Shown here: piece after piece, positions 53,398 through 63,300 of the stretch
How the letters are laid out: each line of letters starts with the position of its first letter
How positions within the stretch are numbered: the stretch's first letter is position 1
Assembly (NCBI GenBank): GCA_038323575.1
Contig: JBBQHB010000015.1
Span: forward strand, 11,783 to 75,782
Source: CAINVV01 sp038323575
Lineage (GTDB): Bacteria; Bacteroidota; Bacteroidia; Bacteroidales; Prolixibacteraceae
Reading direction: 5' to 3'
DNA length: 64,000 nucleotides
Made by a program: the position numbers and the translations under genes
The notes under the pieces: generated by a model
Databases searched by the model: none
Seen by the model: only the letters and a program-made list of their open reading frames with translations
What the model was told of the DNA's origin: nothing

Positions 53398-53850
53398 CTA
53401 TTTGCTGAGCACTATCATTAAAGAAGCGTTTGTTTTATTACCCGCAGCATCCAGGCATGTAACCGTCATATCGTAATTGCCGGTCGTGGTTTGATTCGCA
53501 GTAACAGTCAACGGAACAGTGATTTCGCTGTGGTTCACGACCTGTGTTTTTTTACCGGCCGGAATGGTCCAGGTAAAGTTATAAGCCCAATCTGAGGTTT
53601 GTACACCTTTCAGACTTTTGGTGATAACGACCTGGTATGATTTCAGTTCAACGTTATCGCTCAGGTCTAGCTGAAGATGCAGCGGGGTTCCCAATACAAA
53701 GGTCTTACCGGGAGTAGGATCTACCACATTGATAGTCGGAACGGTAGTATCAGGTTTAGGCGCCGGAGGTTCGGTGGTATTGCTCTTTTTACAGGAAACA
53801 CCGATCAGGATGAGAATTACCGGAATTATCCATTTTAATGTTTTATTCAT
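53398..53850 (-). CDS. DUF4625-type lipoprotein
   Basis: This 150-residue lipoprotein has its lipobox at IGVSC, then a Pro/Thr linker and an Ig-like beta sandwich (TINVVDPTPGKTFVLGTPLHLQLDLSDNVELKSYQV, GNYDMTVTCLDAAGNKT). DUF4625 proteins are surface lipoproteins of unknown role. Its ATG overlaps the permease stop by eight bases, so the two are translationally coupled. Confidence 0.85.
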   Translation of the reverse strand: MNKTLKWIIPVILILIGVSCKKSNTTEPPAPKPDTTVPTINVVDPTPGKTFVLGTPLHLQLDLSDNVELKSYQVVITKSLKGVQTSDWAYNFTWTIPAGKKTQVVNHSEITVPLTVTANQTTTGNYDMTVTCLDAAGNKTNASLMIVLSK

Positions 53851-55336
53851 TTTCCTGTCGTTTGTTTTTATTTATTAATAGTTTGCTTCTACTTTTTCCA
53901 TATAGAAAATAGATCACCATCCCGATAGCCATCCAGATAAGCAGTCTCATCCAGGTATCGAACGGCAGCGCTGCCATTTGCACCAGGCAGATAACCATAC
54001 CCAGAAGCGGGAACAGCGGCACAAACGGCGATTTAAAAGGCCTGATAGCGTCCGGATCTGTTTTGCGAAGAATTATTATTCCGGCACACACAATAACGAA
54101 TGCAAGCAAAGTTCCGATTGAAACCAATTCTCCAAGAACCCCTATGGGGAAAATGCCTGCTATCACGGCGGCAAAAGCTCCTGTTACTATGGTCGTGATA
54201 TACGGGGTTTTGTATTTTTTATGCACTATCGTGAAAGCAGAAGGCAACAGGCCATCTTTGGCCATGGTATAAAAAATCCTTGGTTGTGCCATTAACATCA
54301 CCAGGACGACGGAGCTTAATCCGGCTAAAGCGCCAATTTTAATGACTATTCCACTCATTCTTATGTATGGCCTTAACCAGACCTGTATATCGCCTGCGCG
54401 GTCTATTGCCAGTGCAATCGGTGCCGGCACATTCAACTCCCTGTAGTTGACAATACCGGTCATAACCAAGGCCACAGCCACATATAAAACAGTACAAATG
54501 ACCAATGACCATAAAATACCAATGGGCATATCCCTGGCGGGATTCTTCGTCTCCTGGGCAGCCGTAGAGAGGGCATCAAATCCGATGTAGGCAAAAAAGA
54601 TGACACCTGCTCCGGCGAAAATTCCGCTTATTCCAAAGGCGCCAAATACGCCTGTGTTTTCAGGGATAAAAGGGGTCCAGTTATCTAAATTAATCGATGA
54701 AATTCCAAAACCGATAAAAAGAAGGATAACCGTTACTTTTATCAGTACAATAACGTTGTTGAATTTGCTTGACTCTTTGATCCCGATAACGAGCAGCGCT
54801 GTAATTAAAACCACCAATGCAACGGCAGGGAAATTCAGGATACTTCCGGTTCTTTCCCAACCCTGACCGATCACATGGTTGAAAGGGGCAGAACAGAGCT
54901 CGTGGGGGATGATAATATTAAAGTCTTTCATTAAACTGACGAAATAACCCGACCAGCCAACTGATACCGTAGATGAAGCGAACAGATATTCAAGAATCAG
55001 GTCCCATCCGATAATCCATGCAAAAAATTCCCCCAATGTGGCATAGGCATAAGTGTAAGCACTACCGGCAACCGGGATCATAGAAGCGAATTCGGCATAA
55101 GCCAATCCGGCAAATAAACATCCAAGGGCAGAAAAAAGAAATGAAAAAACAATGGAAGGACCAGCGTAATTCGCAGCAGCAGTTCCTGTAAGTACGAATA
55201 TCCCGGTGCCGATAATCGCCCCTATTCCCAGTGCAACCAAATTCCTGGCTGTGAGGGCACGGTTAAATTTGTGTTCATCCGTTTTTGCCTCAGCCAAAAG
55301 AATGGTCACCGATTTTCTTCTAAACAGTTGATTCAT
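53843..55336 (-). CDS. Amino acid permease (APC superfamily)
   Basis: This 497-residue inner-membrane transporter has about twelve hydrophobic helices and the APC signature GIGAIIGTGIFVLTG near residue 38. Further segments are AGLAYAEFASMIPVAGSAYTYAY and FFAYIGFDALSTAAQETKNPARDMP. Substrate not certain; the pattern is closest to the cationic amino acid/broad amino acid transporters. The downstream lipoprotein gene overlaps its end. Confidence 0.93.
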   Translation of the reverse strand: MNQLFRRKSVTILLAEAKTDEHKFNRALTARNLVALGIGAIIGTGIFVLTGTAAANYAGPSIVFSFLFSALGCLFAGLAYAEFASMIPVAGSAYTYAYATLGEFFAWIIGWDLILEYLFASSTVSVGWSGYFVSLMKDFNIIIPHELCSAPFNHVIGQGWERTGSILNFPAVALVVLITALLVIGIKESSKFNNVIVLIKVTVILLFIGFGISSINLDNWTPFIPENTGVFGAFGISGIFAGAGVIFFAYIGFDALSTAAQETKNPARDMPIGILWSLVICTVLYVAVALVMTGIVNYRELNVPAPIALAIDRAGDIQVWLRPYIRMSGIVIKIGALAGLSSVVLVMLMAQPRIFYTMAKDGLLPSAFTIVHKKYKTPYITTIVTGAFAAVIAGIFPIGVLGELVSIGTLLAFVIVCAGIIILRKTDPDAIRPFKSPFVPLFPLLGMVICLVQMAALPFDTWMRLLIWMAIGMVIYFLYGKSRSKLLINKNKRQENE

Positions 55337-55558
55337 AAAGTACAGATTAATTGAAGCTAATTACTATCTCGCACAAGAAGGACACAGAATAATAACGACT
55401 GAGTTTCAGAACATGAGATTTACCGAACCAGGTTAAAATAATGGTTCTATCAGCAAAGATAAAAAAAAAGAGATTGGTGGATATGGAATGTTTTTGCTAT
55501 CAATATAGTGTAAGTAGTACAGAAATTCATATGCAGGTACAGCAGAAATTGGTCCTGG

Positions 55559-57619
55559 TTACAATATCCAACAACCAGCATATTCCCCCGTTATTTTTCC
55601 CAATGTCTCTTTGGCCTCTTTGAAGGATTTATGTGCAATGCCTATTCTGAAATAAGGCTTCGCCATAACTATCTGAGCAGGAAAGCCTTTTTGCAGCGTT
55701 TTTGTCAGGAATCTATCAGCATTTGCTTTCTGCCGGAATGAACCGACAACCAAGAAATAGGTCCTGGATACTTGTTCGTTATCAATTTTGGCGACACTGC
55801 TTAATGTGAAACCATCCGATTTTACATTTGTTTCTGTAAAATGTACAGCCTTGCTGATTTTTCCGGATGTCGGTTTTTTTGCCTTTTTATCGGACACAAC
55901 CTTGCTGATACTTTCTAAAGCGGATTTTTCCTCTTTTTTGATACCTATAGTGGTATTCTGCTTTTTATCAGGAACACCTGAATAATCACCTTCTGTCTGT
56001 TTTACTTCATTTGATTTTCCTATTTCCGGGACAAATATTTCAGTCCGACGGTTCTGGCGATGTTCCTGCGGGGTACAATCTACACCATTTGCACATTTGT
56101 TCACCAGCTGTGTCTCTCCATAACCTTTGCCTGTAATCCTATCCGCCTTTATCCCATTAGAAACAATGTATTTAACCGCTGATTGCGCACGCTGCTCTGA
56201 CAATCTCATGTTGTAAGCGTCGTTGCCACGGCTGTCGGTGTGTGAACTTAACTGGACTTTTAAGTCGGGATTCTCATTCATGAAAGCTATCAGCCGATCC
56301 AGTTCTACAGCCGATTCAGGTAAAACATCCGACTTATCATAGTCATAGTAAATGTTAAGTAAGGTAACCCTGCCTATGATTGGATCCATCCAAATAGTAT
56401 CCCGGTTAAGTTCTCCTTTGGTAACTAATTTTGCTATCAACAATTTTTTGACAGGATTGAAACCGAATTTTGTGGCCGATACTTCACATTCATTCTGTTT
56501 GTTGTCTGGCAATGCAGCTTTCCCTCCCGGACCTGTCAAAATTAAAGCGCTGTCACAGGTAATGATTTTGGTATCCATAATTGGCTTCCGCGTTCTTGTA
56601 TTGAATACATACAATTCTTCTACCGGTAACATAGGTAAAGGAAGGGGTTTAACAGCAACCGGTTCCGCAAATTTTTTAAAGGTGAATTTATAGATATCAT
56701 CGAAACCGGTCCCGGGGCGGTTTGACGAAAAATAGCCAAATTCAGCATCCGGGATAATCACCATGCCAAAATCGTCATCGGGTGTGTTGATGGGTGCAGC
56801 GAAATGTTCAATCTTATCGTTGTTGAAGGGAAATCTGGTATAATACATATCCAGTCCGCCGAATCCGCCACTTCTTGTTGAAGCGAATACCAGGAAGGAG
56901 CCTCCGGTATGATTATGGGTAATAAAAGAAAACTCCTCTTTGCCGGAAGTATTGATACTGGCTCCCATGTTGACAGGTAAACTCCATTTCCCACCTTTTC
57001 TGATAGAATAGTAAAGATCGGTTTGACCAAAACCTCCGTGTTGGTCGCTCGAAAAAACCAATGTGTCTCCGGTGCTTGAAATTGCAGGATGCCCAACAGA
57101 ATATGCAGGATTATTGTAAGGGAAATAGGTGAGTGAGGTCCATTTCCCATTAATTTTTTTTGCAATCACAATTCGCAATCTTATGGTATCCTTTTTATTT
57201 GATTTAGGAGATTTGGCTGCAGCTGCATTATCGGACTGGGTCACAAACAATTCTCCCGTATTTTCACAGTAAGACACCGGACCATCGTGATATTTTGTCA
57301 AGAATTCGGCAACTGGTTCACGTTCGCTGATGGTATTGCCATCTTTATCAATCTTTGCCCTGAACAAATCGTAGAAAGCGCTTTCTCTCAGCTTTTTGTC
57401 CGGTTTTCCCAGAACTTTATCACTATACGAGGTGAAATACAAGGTATCTCCAACGACTGAAGGACCAAAATCACTGCGGATTGTATTGGTCTTCACCTCG
57501 CCTGACTTTATGGTTGAAGGGTTAAAAATTTGATTGTTCCTTTCCTGAGCGAACACAGTAAGTGATATCAAATTTAAAAACAATAATATAAAGAAAAAAT
57601 ATCGTTTCCCTGCCATCAT
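55559..57619 (-). CDS. PorE-like OmpA protein with PD40 propeller and C-terminal SPOR domain
   Basis: This 686-residue secreted protein has a signal peptide (LISLTVFAQ). A PD40-type beta propeller follows (about 40-330: DTLYFTSYSD, DTLVFSSDQHGGFGQTDLYYS, FLVFASTRSGGFGGLDMYY, FGYFSSNRPGTGFDDIYKF), then a short carboxypeptidase-regulatory-like or linker segment and an OmpA domain (LLNIYYDYDKSDVLPES, LSSHTDSRGNDAYNMRLSEQRA). A linker and a SPOR-like domain close it (about 610-686: YFLVVGSFRQKANADRFL). PorE-type proteins link T9SS PorP/SprF complexes to peptidoglycan. The SPOR end could bind denuded glycan. It lies downstream of a PorP-like gene and adhesin genes. Confidence 0.86.
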   Translation of the reverse strand: MMAGKRYFFFILLFLNLISLTVFAQERNNQIFNPSTIKSGEVKTNTIRSDFGPSVVGDTLYFTSYSDKVLGKPDKKLRESAFYDLFRAKIDKDGNTISEREPVAEFLTKYHDGPVSYCENTGELFVTQSDNAAAAKSPKSNKKDTIRLRIVIAKKINGKWTSLTYFPYNNPAYSVGHPAISSTGDTLVFSSDQHGGFGQTDLYYSIRKGGKWSLPVNMGASINTSGKEEFSFITHNHTGGSFLVFASTRSGGFGGLDMYYTRFPFNNDKIEHFAAPINTPDDDFGMVIIPDAEFGYFSSNRPGTGFDDIYKFTFKKFAEPVAVKPLPLPMLPVEELYVFNTRTRKPIMDTKIITCDSALILTGPGGKAALPDNKQNECEVSATKFGFNPVKKLLIAKLVTKGELNRDTIWMDPIIGRVTLLNIYYDYDKSDVLPESAVELDRLIAFMNENPDLKVQLSSHTDSRGNDAYNMRLSEQRAQSAVKYIVSNGIKADRITGKGYGETQLVNKCANGVDCTPQEHRQNRRTEIFVPEIGKSNEVKQTEGDYSGVPDKKQNTTIGIKKEEKSALESISKVVSDKKAKKPTSGKISKAVHFTETNVKSDGFTLSSVAKIDNEQVSRTYFLVVGSFRQKANADRFLTKTLQKGFPAQIVMAKPYFRIGIAHKSFKEAKETLGKITGEYAGCWIL

Positions 57620-58132
57620 ATATCTCTGATTTGCACACCTTGTTTCTTCCCCGGGTCAATTCTCAAGTTGTTATGATTTACTGTAGAGTATTGACGTCGG
57701 GGGAAGGTAGCTTATTGCTGTATTTTATATTCCCAAGAATTGTATAATTTCCAATGCTGTTTCCGGGAAAGAACTTAAAATGTTTGTTTGCCATTAATAA
57801 AACTGAAAGGGTCAATATCTTACTGTTTTATCCGCCGACCGAGTTAAACGATGCCCCTTTAACAGCATGTGGACGGGTTTCACCATTCCGAACAAAGTTC
57901 ACCATTCATATTCTGTTCTGCAATGCCTGAAAAGGATTCAAGGCATTAGTTATCAACATTAAAAAAATCACTATTGTTGATAACTTCTTTGTTTGAAATG
58001 AATTACAAGATGTTCTGGTAGATTGGATATTAACAGGCCTAGAAGCAAATAAAGGGAAAGGGATAGAATTAGGCCCATAGTATGTCAGGGCCTAATTCTA
58101 TCCCTTTCCTGCATTTCAAGCAAGATCAACGC
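57620..58132. other. Intergenic region with a long hairpin
   Basis: 513 bp between the PorE-like start and the PorP-like stop. The right part holds a 22-bp perfect hairpin (58055-58109). The remainder is AT-rich, with no gene I can support, and must hold the PorE-like promoter. Confidence 0.55.
58055..58109. terminator. Long perfect hairpin after the PorP-like gene
   Basis: Perfect 22-bp arms (58055-58076 and 58088-58109; core GGATAGAATTAGGCCC) flank an 11-base loop. It lies 23 bp downstream of the PorP-like stop, so it probably ends or protects that transcript. The arm is longer than an ordinary terminator and lacks a clean T run. Confidence 0.6.
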
Positions 58133-59065
58133 TCAAAAATACCTCGGAGATACAAATTTGCGCTTTCCCTCCGGCAACTGGTATCTCAGTACAATCTCAT
58201 GCGATCCGCTTGTGAATTTACTCAACTCATTGGTTGAATACTCATAGGAATAGCCTAACCTGAGCCGATCGTTGATCTTTATCTCTGTCAATACATTTAC
58301 TGAAGCACTACTCCTGTATGAAACACCAAATGCAAGCAGATCATACAACAGAACAACAGCATTTACATCTGCCTCCAGGGGGGCTCCGGCAACATATTTC
58401 AACAGGAATGAGGGTTGAAGCTTGATGTCCGGTGTCAGATCAATTAAATATCCTGACGTAAGAAAAAAGTGACTCACAACATGAATACCTACATCGGTAA
58501 CCATATTTGGATTTAACCGATTCTGAATAGTGCGCCCCAGGATATCCATCACAGAGAACCCCGCATAAAACCTGTCGGTATGATAATATGCTCCAAAGTT
58601 AAAATTGGGTAAAATATTGTGATAGTTCTGCTGGAAGGCCGGATCAGTCTGCTGATTGTCAGAATATTTGACCTCATTGTACCTTGAATTGAAGAAGTTA
58701 ACTCCGGCTTCAAGTCCAAAAGAAAGGACACTCTCAGGAAAGTACAATTTGTAAGCGTATACACCAGATATTCCGGTATGACTGGTAACACCGATCTTGT
58801 CGGTCATTAATTTTAAACCGAGACCTACATTTTTGGTTTCAACGGGGTAATCCAGCGTCAACACACCGGTAACAGGTGCTCCGGGAATATTGACCCACTG
58901 GTTGCGGTACAGTGCAGTTGCATTGAAGACTTCGCGTGTTCCGGCATAGGCAGGATTGATGAGCAATCCGTTAAATACATATTGAGAATACATCGGATCC
59001 TGCTGGGAAAAAACTCGTGCAGCAAGACTCAAAAATAGAAGTAATACAGATAATCTTTTTTTCAT
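58133..59065 (-). CDS. PorP/SprF-family outer-membrane protein
   Basis: This 310-residue protein has a signal peptide (LAARVFSQQDP), the family start MYSQYVFNGLLINPAYAG, and repeated strands (NATALYRNQWVNIPGAP, LNFDYP-like VLTLDYPV, GLGLKLMTDKIG, FGLEAGVNFFNSRYN). This is the PorP/SprF family, beta barrels that present T9SS cargo such as SprB at the surface. Two adhesin-type genes with gliding-type CTDs lie directly upstream, the typical arrangement. Confidence 0.93.
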   Translation of the reverse strand: MKKRLSVLLLFLSLAARVFSQQDPMYSQYVFNGLLINPAYAGTREVFNATALYRNQWVNIPGAPVTGVLTLDYPVETKNVGLGLKLMTDKIGVTSHTGISGVYAYKLYFPESVLSFGLEAGVNFFNSRYNEVKYSDNQQTDPAFQQNYHNILPNFNFGAYYHTDRFYAGFSVMDILGRTIQNRLNPNMVTDVGIHVVSHFFLTSGYLIDLTPDIKLQPSFLLKYVAGAPLEADVNAVVLLYDLLAFGVSYRSSASVNVLTEIKINDRLRLGYSYEYSTNELSKFTSGSHEIVLRYQLPEGKRKFVSPRYF

Positions 59066-59069
59066 AGCA

Positions 59070-59918
59070 TTATCTGATTAAGGTTAAATATCCAACCTGT
59101 TCCTTCTCTCCATTGTTGAAACTTACTGCATAGAAGTAAGTCCCTTCGGGCAATTTACTGGCGGCCAAATAACCAACATTAGCCGTACCGTCCCAGTTGT
59201 TTATATAATTGGTACTTTCAAACACCTTTCTTCCCCATCTGTCAAAAATTTTGAGTGTAACATTGTATCTGTCTGCCCCTTTGATCACGAAAAAATCGTT
59301 TATACCATCACCGTTCGGAGAAAATCCTTCAGGAATAAAGACTTCCTGAAAAGTCACCACAATCAAAAACAGGCCTGAGGAAGTAGAATACTCTTTCCCG
59401 TTGGAAGCCACCCACCTGAAGAAGGTGTTTCCGGAAAAATCTCTGTTGGGAGTGAATTCCAGCTTATTAAGATCCTCCAACAAAATTACTTGTCCCTGTT
59501 TTACATCAATCCCCGCTAATACAATTCGGCCATGTAGTGGCAAAGATTCAATTCTGATGGCTGAAAGGCTTTGATTGTCAGCATCGACATATCCTGATGT
59601 AAAATCCTTTTGCGTAAAAGCTAATGGTTGATTCCGGAGGGCAGACTTCGTAACCGAAGAAATAACAGGGGTATTGTTTGGTTTAAAATAAGGAGCAAAA
59701 GCAAAATTGATTAAGTCTAAAGGAAAGGTAGAAGGATTATTGTTGTTGGAAAACTGGTTCACCAACCTTTCTGCGGAGTCTTTAACAACCAACGGGCGCT
59801 CCGTTAAACCACTTACCTGAATGTAAGATACTAAACAAAACAAAACCAAACTAAAAATCAACAACGCCCTTTTTTTCAATGTTTTTATTAAAAGATAATT
59901 TATTATTCCGGCCCGCAT
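59070..59918 (-). CDS. Small surface protein with T9SS type-B (gliding) C-terminal domain
   Basis: This 282-residue protein has a signal or anchor segment (LLIFSLVLFCLVSYIQVSG), one cadherin-like/tandem-type domain (about 90-190: FTQKDFTSGYVDADNQSLS, LPLHGRIVLAGIDVK, LEFTPNRDFSGNTFFRW) and the gliding-type CTD (IPEGFSPNGDGINDFFVI, LKIFDRWGRKVFES, EKEQVGYLTLIR). The CTD is a close copy of that in the giant adhesin upstream. It is exported by the T9SS and perhaps held by the adjacent PorP-like protein. It looks like a short version of the adhesin. Confidence 0.88.
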   Translation of the reverse strand: MRAGIINYLLIKTLKKRALLIFSLVLFCLVSYIQVSGLTERPLVVKDSAERLVNQFSNNNNPSTFPLDLINFAFAPYFKPNNTPVISSVTKSALRNQPLAFTQKDFTSGYVDADNQSLSAIRIESLPLHGRIVLAGIDVKQGQVILLEDLNKLEFTPNRDFSGNTFFRWVASNGKEYSTSSGLFLIVVTFQEVFIPEGFSPNGDGINDFFVIKGADRYNVTLKIFDRWGRKVFESTNYINNWDGTANVGYLAASKLPEGTYFYAVSFNNGEKEQVGYLTLIR

Positions 59919-60388
59919 CCGGTGCAGTTAAAAAACATGTTCTTTAACATCTTCTTTACTATCATCAATTTTTATGCCAAAGTTTTTTTTAAAAATATAT
60001 TATTGTTTACCTGGAATAAAAGATACAGATTCATCAACCTGATTTATTGCATATTACGAAATCATAAAAAAATAATTTTTTATGATTTGTTTTCGAACGA
60101 ACATTTCAATATAAATCATTATAACTAGTTGATTTATACTATTTTAACTTATGAATTTTCTAGTTTTTATTACAAAAATCGAAAGTGCAGCTTTTGGATT
60201 TGTAAGAGCAGCATATAATTATTTTCACACAAGACTGCATATCAGACATATAGAAGGGAAGGAAATCTTAAAACCAAGCAAAAAAGACATCAGTTCGGGA
60301 TATTTTCTGATTTCTCCTGAACAAAAAACGAACAACTGTGCGGTTTTCGTATTTACTGAAAGTTTAAACACAGGAAAAGGCAGATAAA
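59919..60388. other. Intergenic region between adhesin genes
   Basis: 470 bp AT-rich stretch between the giant adhesin stop and the small CTD protein. It contains a perfect AT-only inverted repeat (60059-60088) and a plus-strand frame of 78 codons that I do not support as a gene. Confidence 0.5.
60059..60088. repeat. AT-rich perfect inverted repeat
   Basis: AAATCATAAAAAA and TTTTTTATGATTT pair over 13 bp around a 4-base centre. With T runs in both directions it may end the adhesin transcript, though the stem has only two GC pairs at most. Confidence 0.5.
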
Positions 60389-63300
60389 TTATCTTATTAG
60401 CGTTAGGTAACCGATTATCTCTTTCTCCCCATTGTTCAGATTTAATGTATAGTAATATGTTCCTCCGGGTAATACGGAGGTTACCCATACGGCAATGTTG
60501 GATGCGCCACCCCAATCATTTTTATAATGATCGCTCTCATACACCTTATTACCCCATCTGTTGAATACTTTTAATGTGACGACGAAATTCTCTGTACCAC
60601 CGATTACGAAATAATCATTTATTCCGTCCCCGTTTGGTGAGAAGCCCTCAGGAATGAATATTGAACCAGGAGTAAAAGTAAGGTATGCAAATGCGGCAGA
60701 AACGGCATAATCCTTTCCATTCGATCCATTCCATCTGAATGAAGATTCTCCGGTAAAATCTTTATCGGGTACAAAAACGAGCTTACCCAAATCAGTCTGA
60801 AGAATTTCCTGGTTAATTGAAACGGTAATACCTCCAAGAAGCAATGTACCATTTGCAGGTAATGAAACAATTCTGATTTTTACCAGGTTATCCTTATCAG
60901 CACCGGTGAATTGTGAAATAAAATCTGCAGCCGCAAATACCAAAGTCTGATTTTGTCGCGTTGTCCTGCCAAAATCACTAACAACAGGAGCATGATTGCC
61001 TGAATTACAATCTTGCAGCGAAACTGTTATTGCACGTCTTGCAATTGATTCGCAACCATTTACTGATTGGCTGGCAAAATAAGTTTTGCCATTGATTAAT
61101 GCCGCATTCTGCGGAAGTTCATTACCTCCTGAGGCAGCATCGTACCACTTAACATTTAACCCGACCACAAAAATATCGGATGTTTTTGGATTGATGTTAC
61201 TACAGAATGACTGAGACTCCTGACCGGTGGGCGGATTAGTGATCGGAATGATGGTAACAAATACTGACGACCTGACTGAACTGCATCCGCCAAGGGTACT
61301 GACAGATTCTGCAAAATAGTTTCTACCGGAATTTAACGGATAAATATCTGTCAATGCAGAACCTCCTGTCAATTCGGAATACCATTTCACAGTTGAACCC
61401 GATGGGGCTTTGGCAATCAGGTCAGCAACTGTTGGTCTACCGCAGAAATCCTGTGTTAAACTTGTCTCAGGAACAGACGGCAGGTCATTGAGCGTAACTA
61501 CAACTGTTGTCCTTGAAGTATTCACACAACCTGTGACCTTGTTATATGCTTCCGCATAGTAAGTTGTTCCGGTCAGTATGGAAGTGGAACCTGGCAATAC
61601 CTCACCGCCTGAAGCCTTGTTGTACCAACTCACACCAATACCTGCAGGAACAGAAACAGCAAGGTCGCTTACCGTTGCAGTACCGCAGAAGCCTTGTGCT
61701 GCATTTGCTGCCGGAGCTGAAGGTAATGTATTGAGTGTAACATTTACTGCCATCCGCGGAGAACTGTTGCAACCGGTCAGGTCATTAACCGATACTGCAT
61801 AGTAGGTTAATCCCGTAGTCAAAGCATCAGTTCCTGGTAAAGCAGTTCCACCTTGTGGTGAATTATACCATTTTAAAGCTGATCCTGCAGGTACAGTGGC
61901 CTTTAGATCGGCAATTGCAGCAATGCCGCAGAAATTCTGTGTTGCACTTGTCACAGGAGCAGACGGCAATGCATTGATTGTAACAACAACAGACGTTCTT
62001 AATGCACTGACACAACCTGTCAGATTGCTGATTGACTCCGCATAATATTTTGCGCCCGAAGTCATAGGTGCAGTGCCAGTTAAAGCAGTACTACCTGTTT
62101 GTGCGTTGTACCATCTGACTGTCGATCCGGAAGGAGCAGTTGCAGCAAGGTCATTAAATACAGCGCTACCGCAGAGAGCCTGCGTAGCATTAGCTAACGG
62201 CGCTGACGGCAATTCATTTATTGTTACTGCAACCTGGGTTCGGGAAGAACTGCTGCAACCGGTAATTTTGTCGTAAGATTCTGCGTAATAGGTTGTGCCT
62301 GTCATCAAAGATGCAGAACCAGGCAAAGCAGATCCACCCGTTGATGTGGAATACCACTTAAGAACCAAATCTGTAGTGACCGAGGCACGCAGGTCATTTA
62401 CTACAGCATTACCACAGAAACGCTGTGAAGCATTTGCCAAAGGCGCTGCCGGCAGTTCGTTGATATTGACCAGTACAGCCTTTCTCGTCAGACTGATACA
62501 ACCAGTTGAAGTACTTACCGATCCAACATAATAAATTGATCCATGTGTCAGGGAAGCTGAACCAGACATTGCAGTACCACCATTCAATGTGGTATACCAT
62601 CTTGATGTTGATCCGTCAGGTACCTTGGCAACCAGATTATTGACAACTGCGCTGCCGCAGAAATTCTGAATCATAACGGCATCCGGAACTGCAGGAGCAG
62701 GATTGATCGTGATTGTAAACGACTGTATAGCTGATGCATCCGTTCCATTATTTAAACTTCCGCCATTGTCTGTTAACTGAACAGCAACAGTGGCTGTACC
62801 ATTGTGATTTAATCCCGGGGTAAAGTACAGATCCCCTTCCGAATTAATGGATGGCTGTACACCGAAAATTGCACTATTGTTGTTTGTAACGATAAATGTG
62901 AGCAACTGATCAGATTCATTGGCCGCGCCGGCACTTATGGAAGTAGCCCAATTAGGAATAAGTTGAACACCTGAATTTTCGCATACCGACAGATTTCCGC
63001 CTTTTACAAAGGATGGAGGATTGTTGACCGGATTAACGGTGACCGTTAATGTGGCGCTATTGGAAGTGGCGCCGCTGTTGTCCTTCACAGTGTAGCTGAC
63101 TGTGGAAACTCCGTTGTAATTAAGTACCGGTGTAAAGGTAACCACACCCAAATTATTGACTGTATAGGTTCCCTCTCCTGCTACCGTAAAGGTTGTCTGA
63201 CGGCCTTCTGTGCCCGGATCCAAATCTACTGTGGCTACATCAATCGTACCGTCTGCATCCTTATCGTTCGTGGTAACATTGTAGCTTACAGGAATATTTT

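Noticed and set aside
60151..60387. Plus-strand 78-codon frame next to the adhesin stop
   Set aside because: No ribosome site, no family resemblance and a mixed AT-rich composition. It lies in a gap that already holds the likely terminator.
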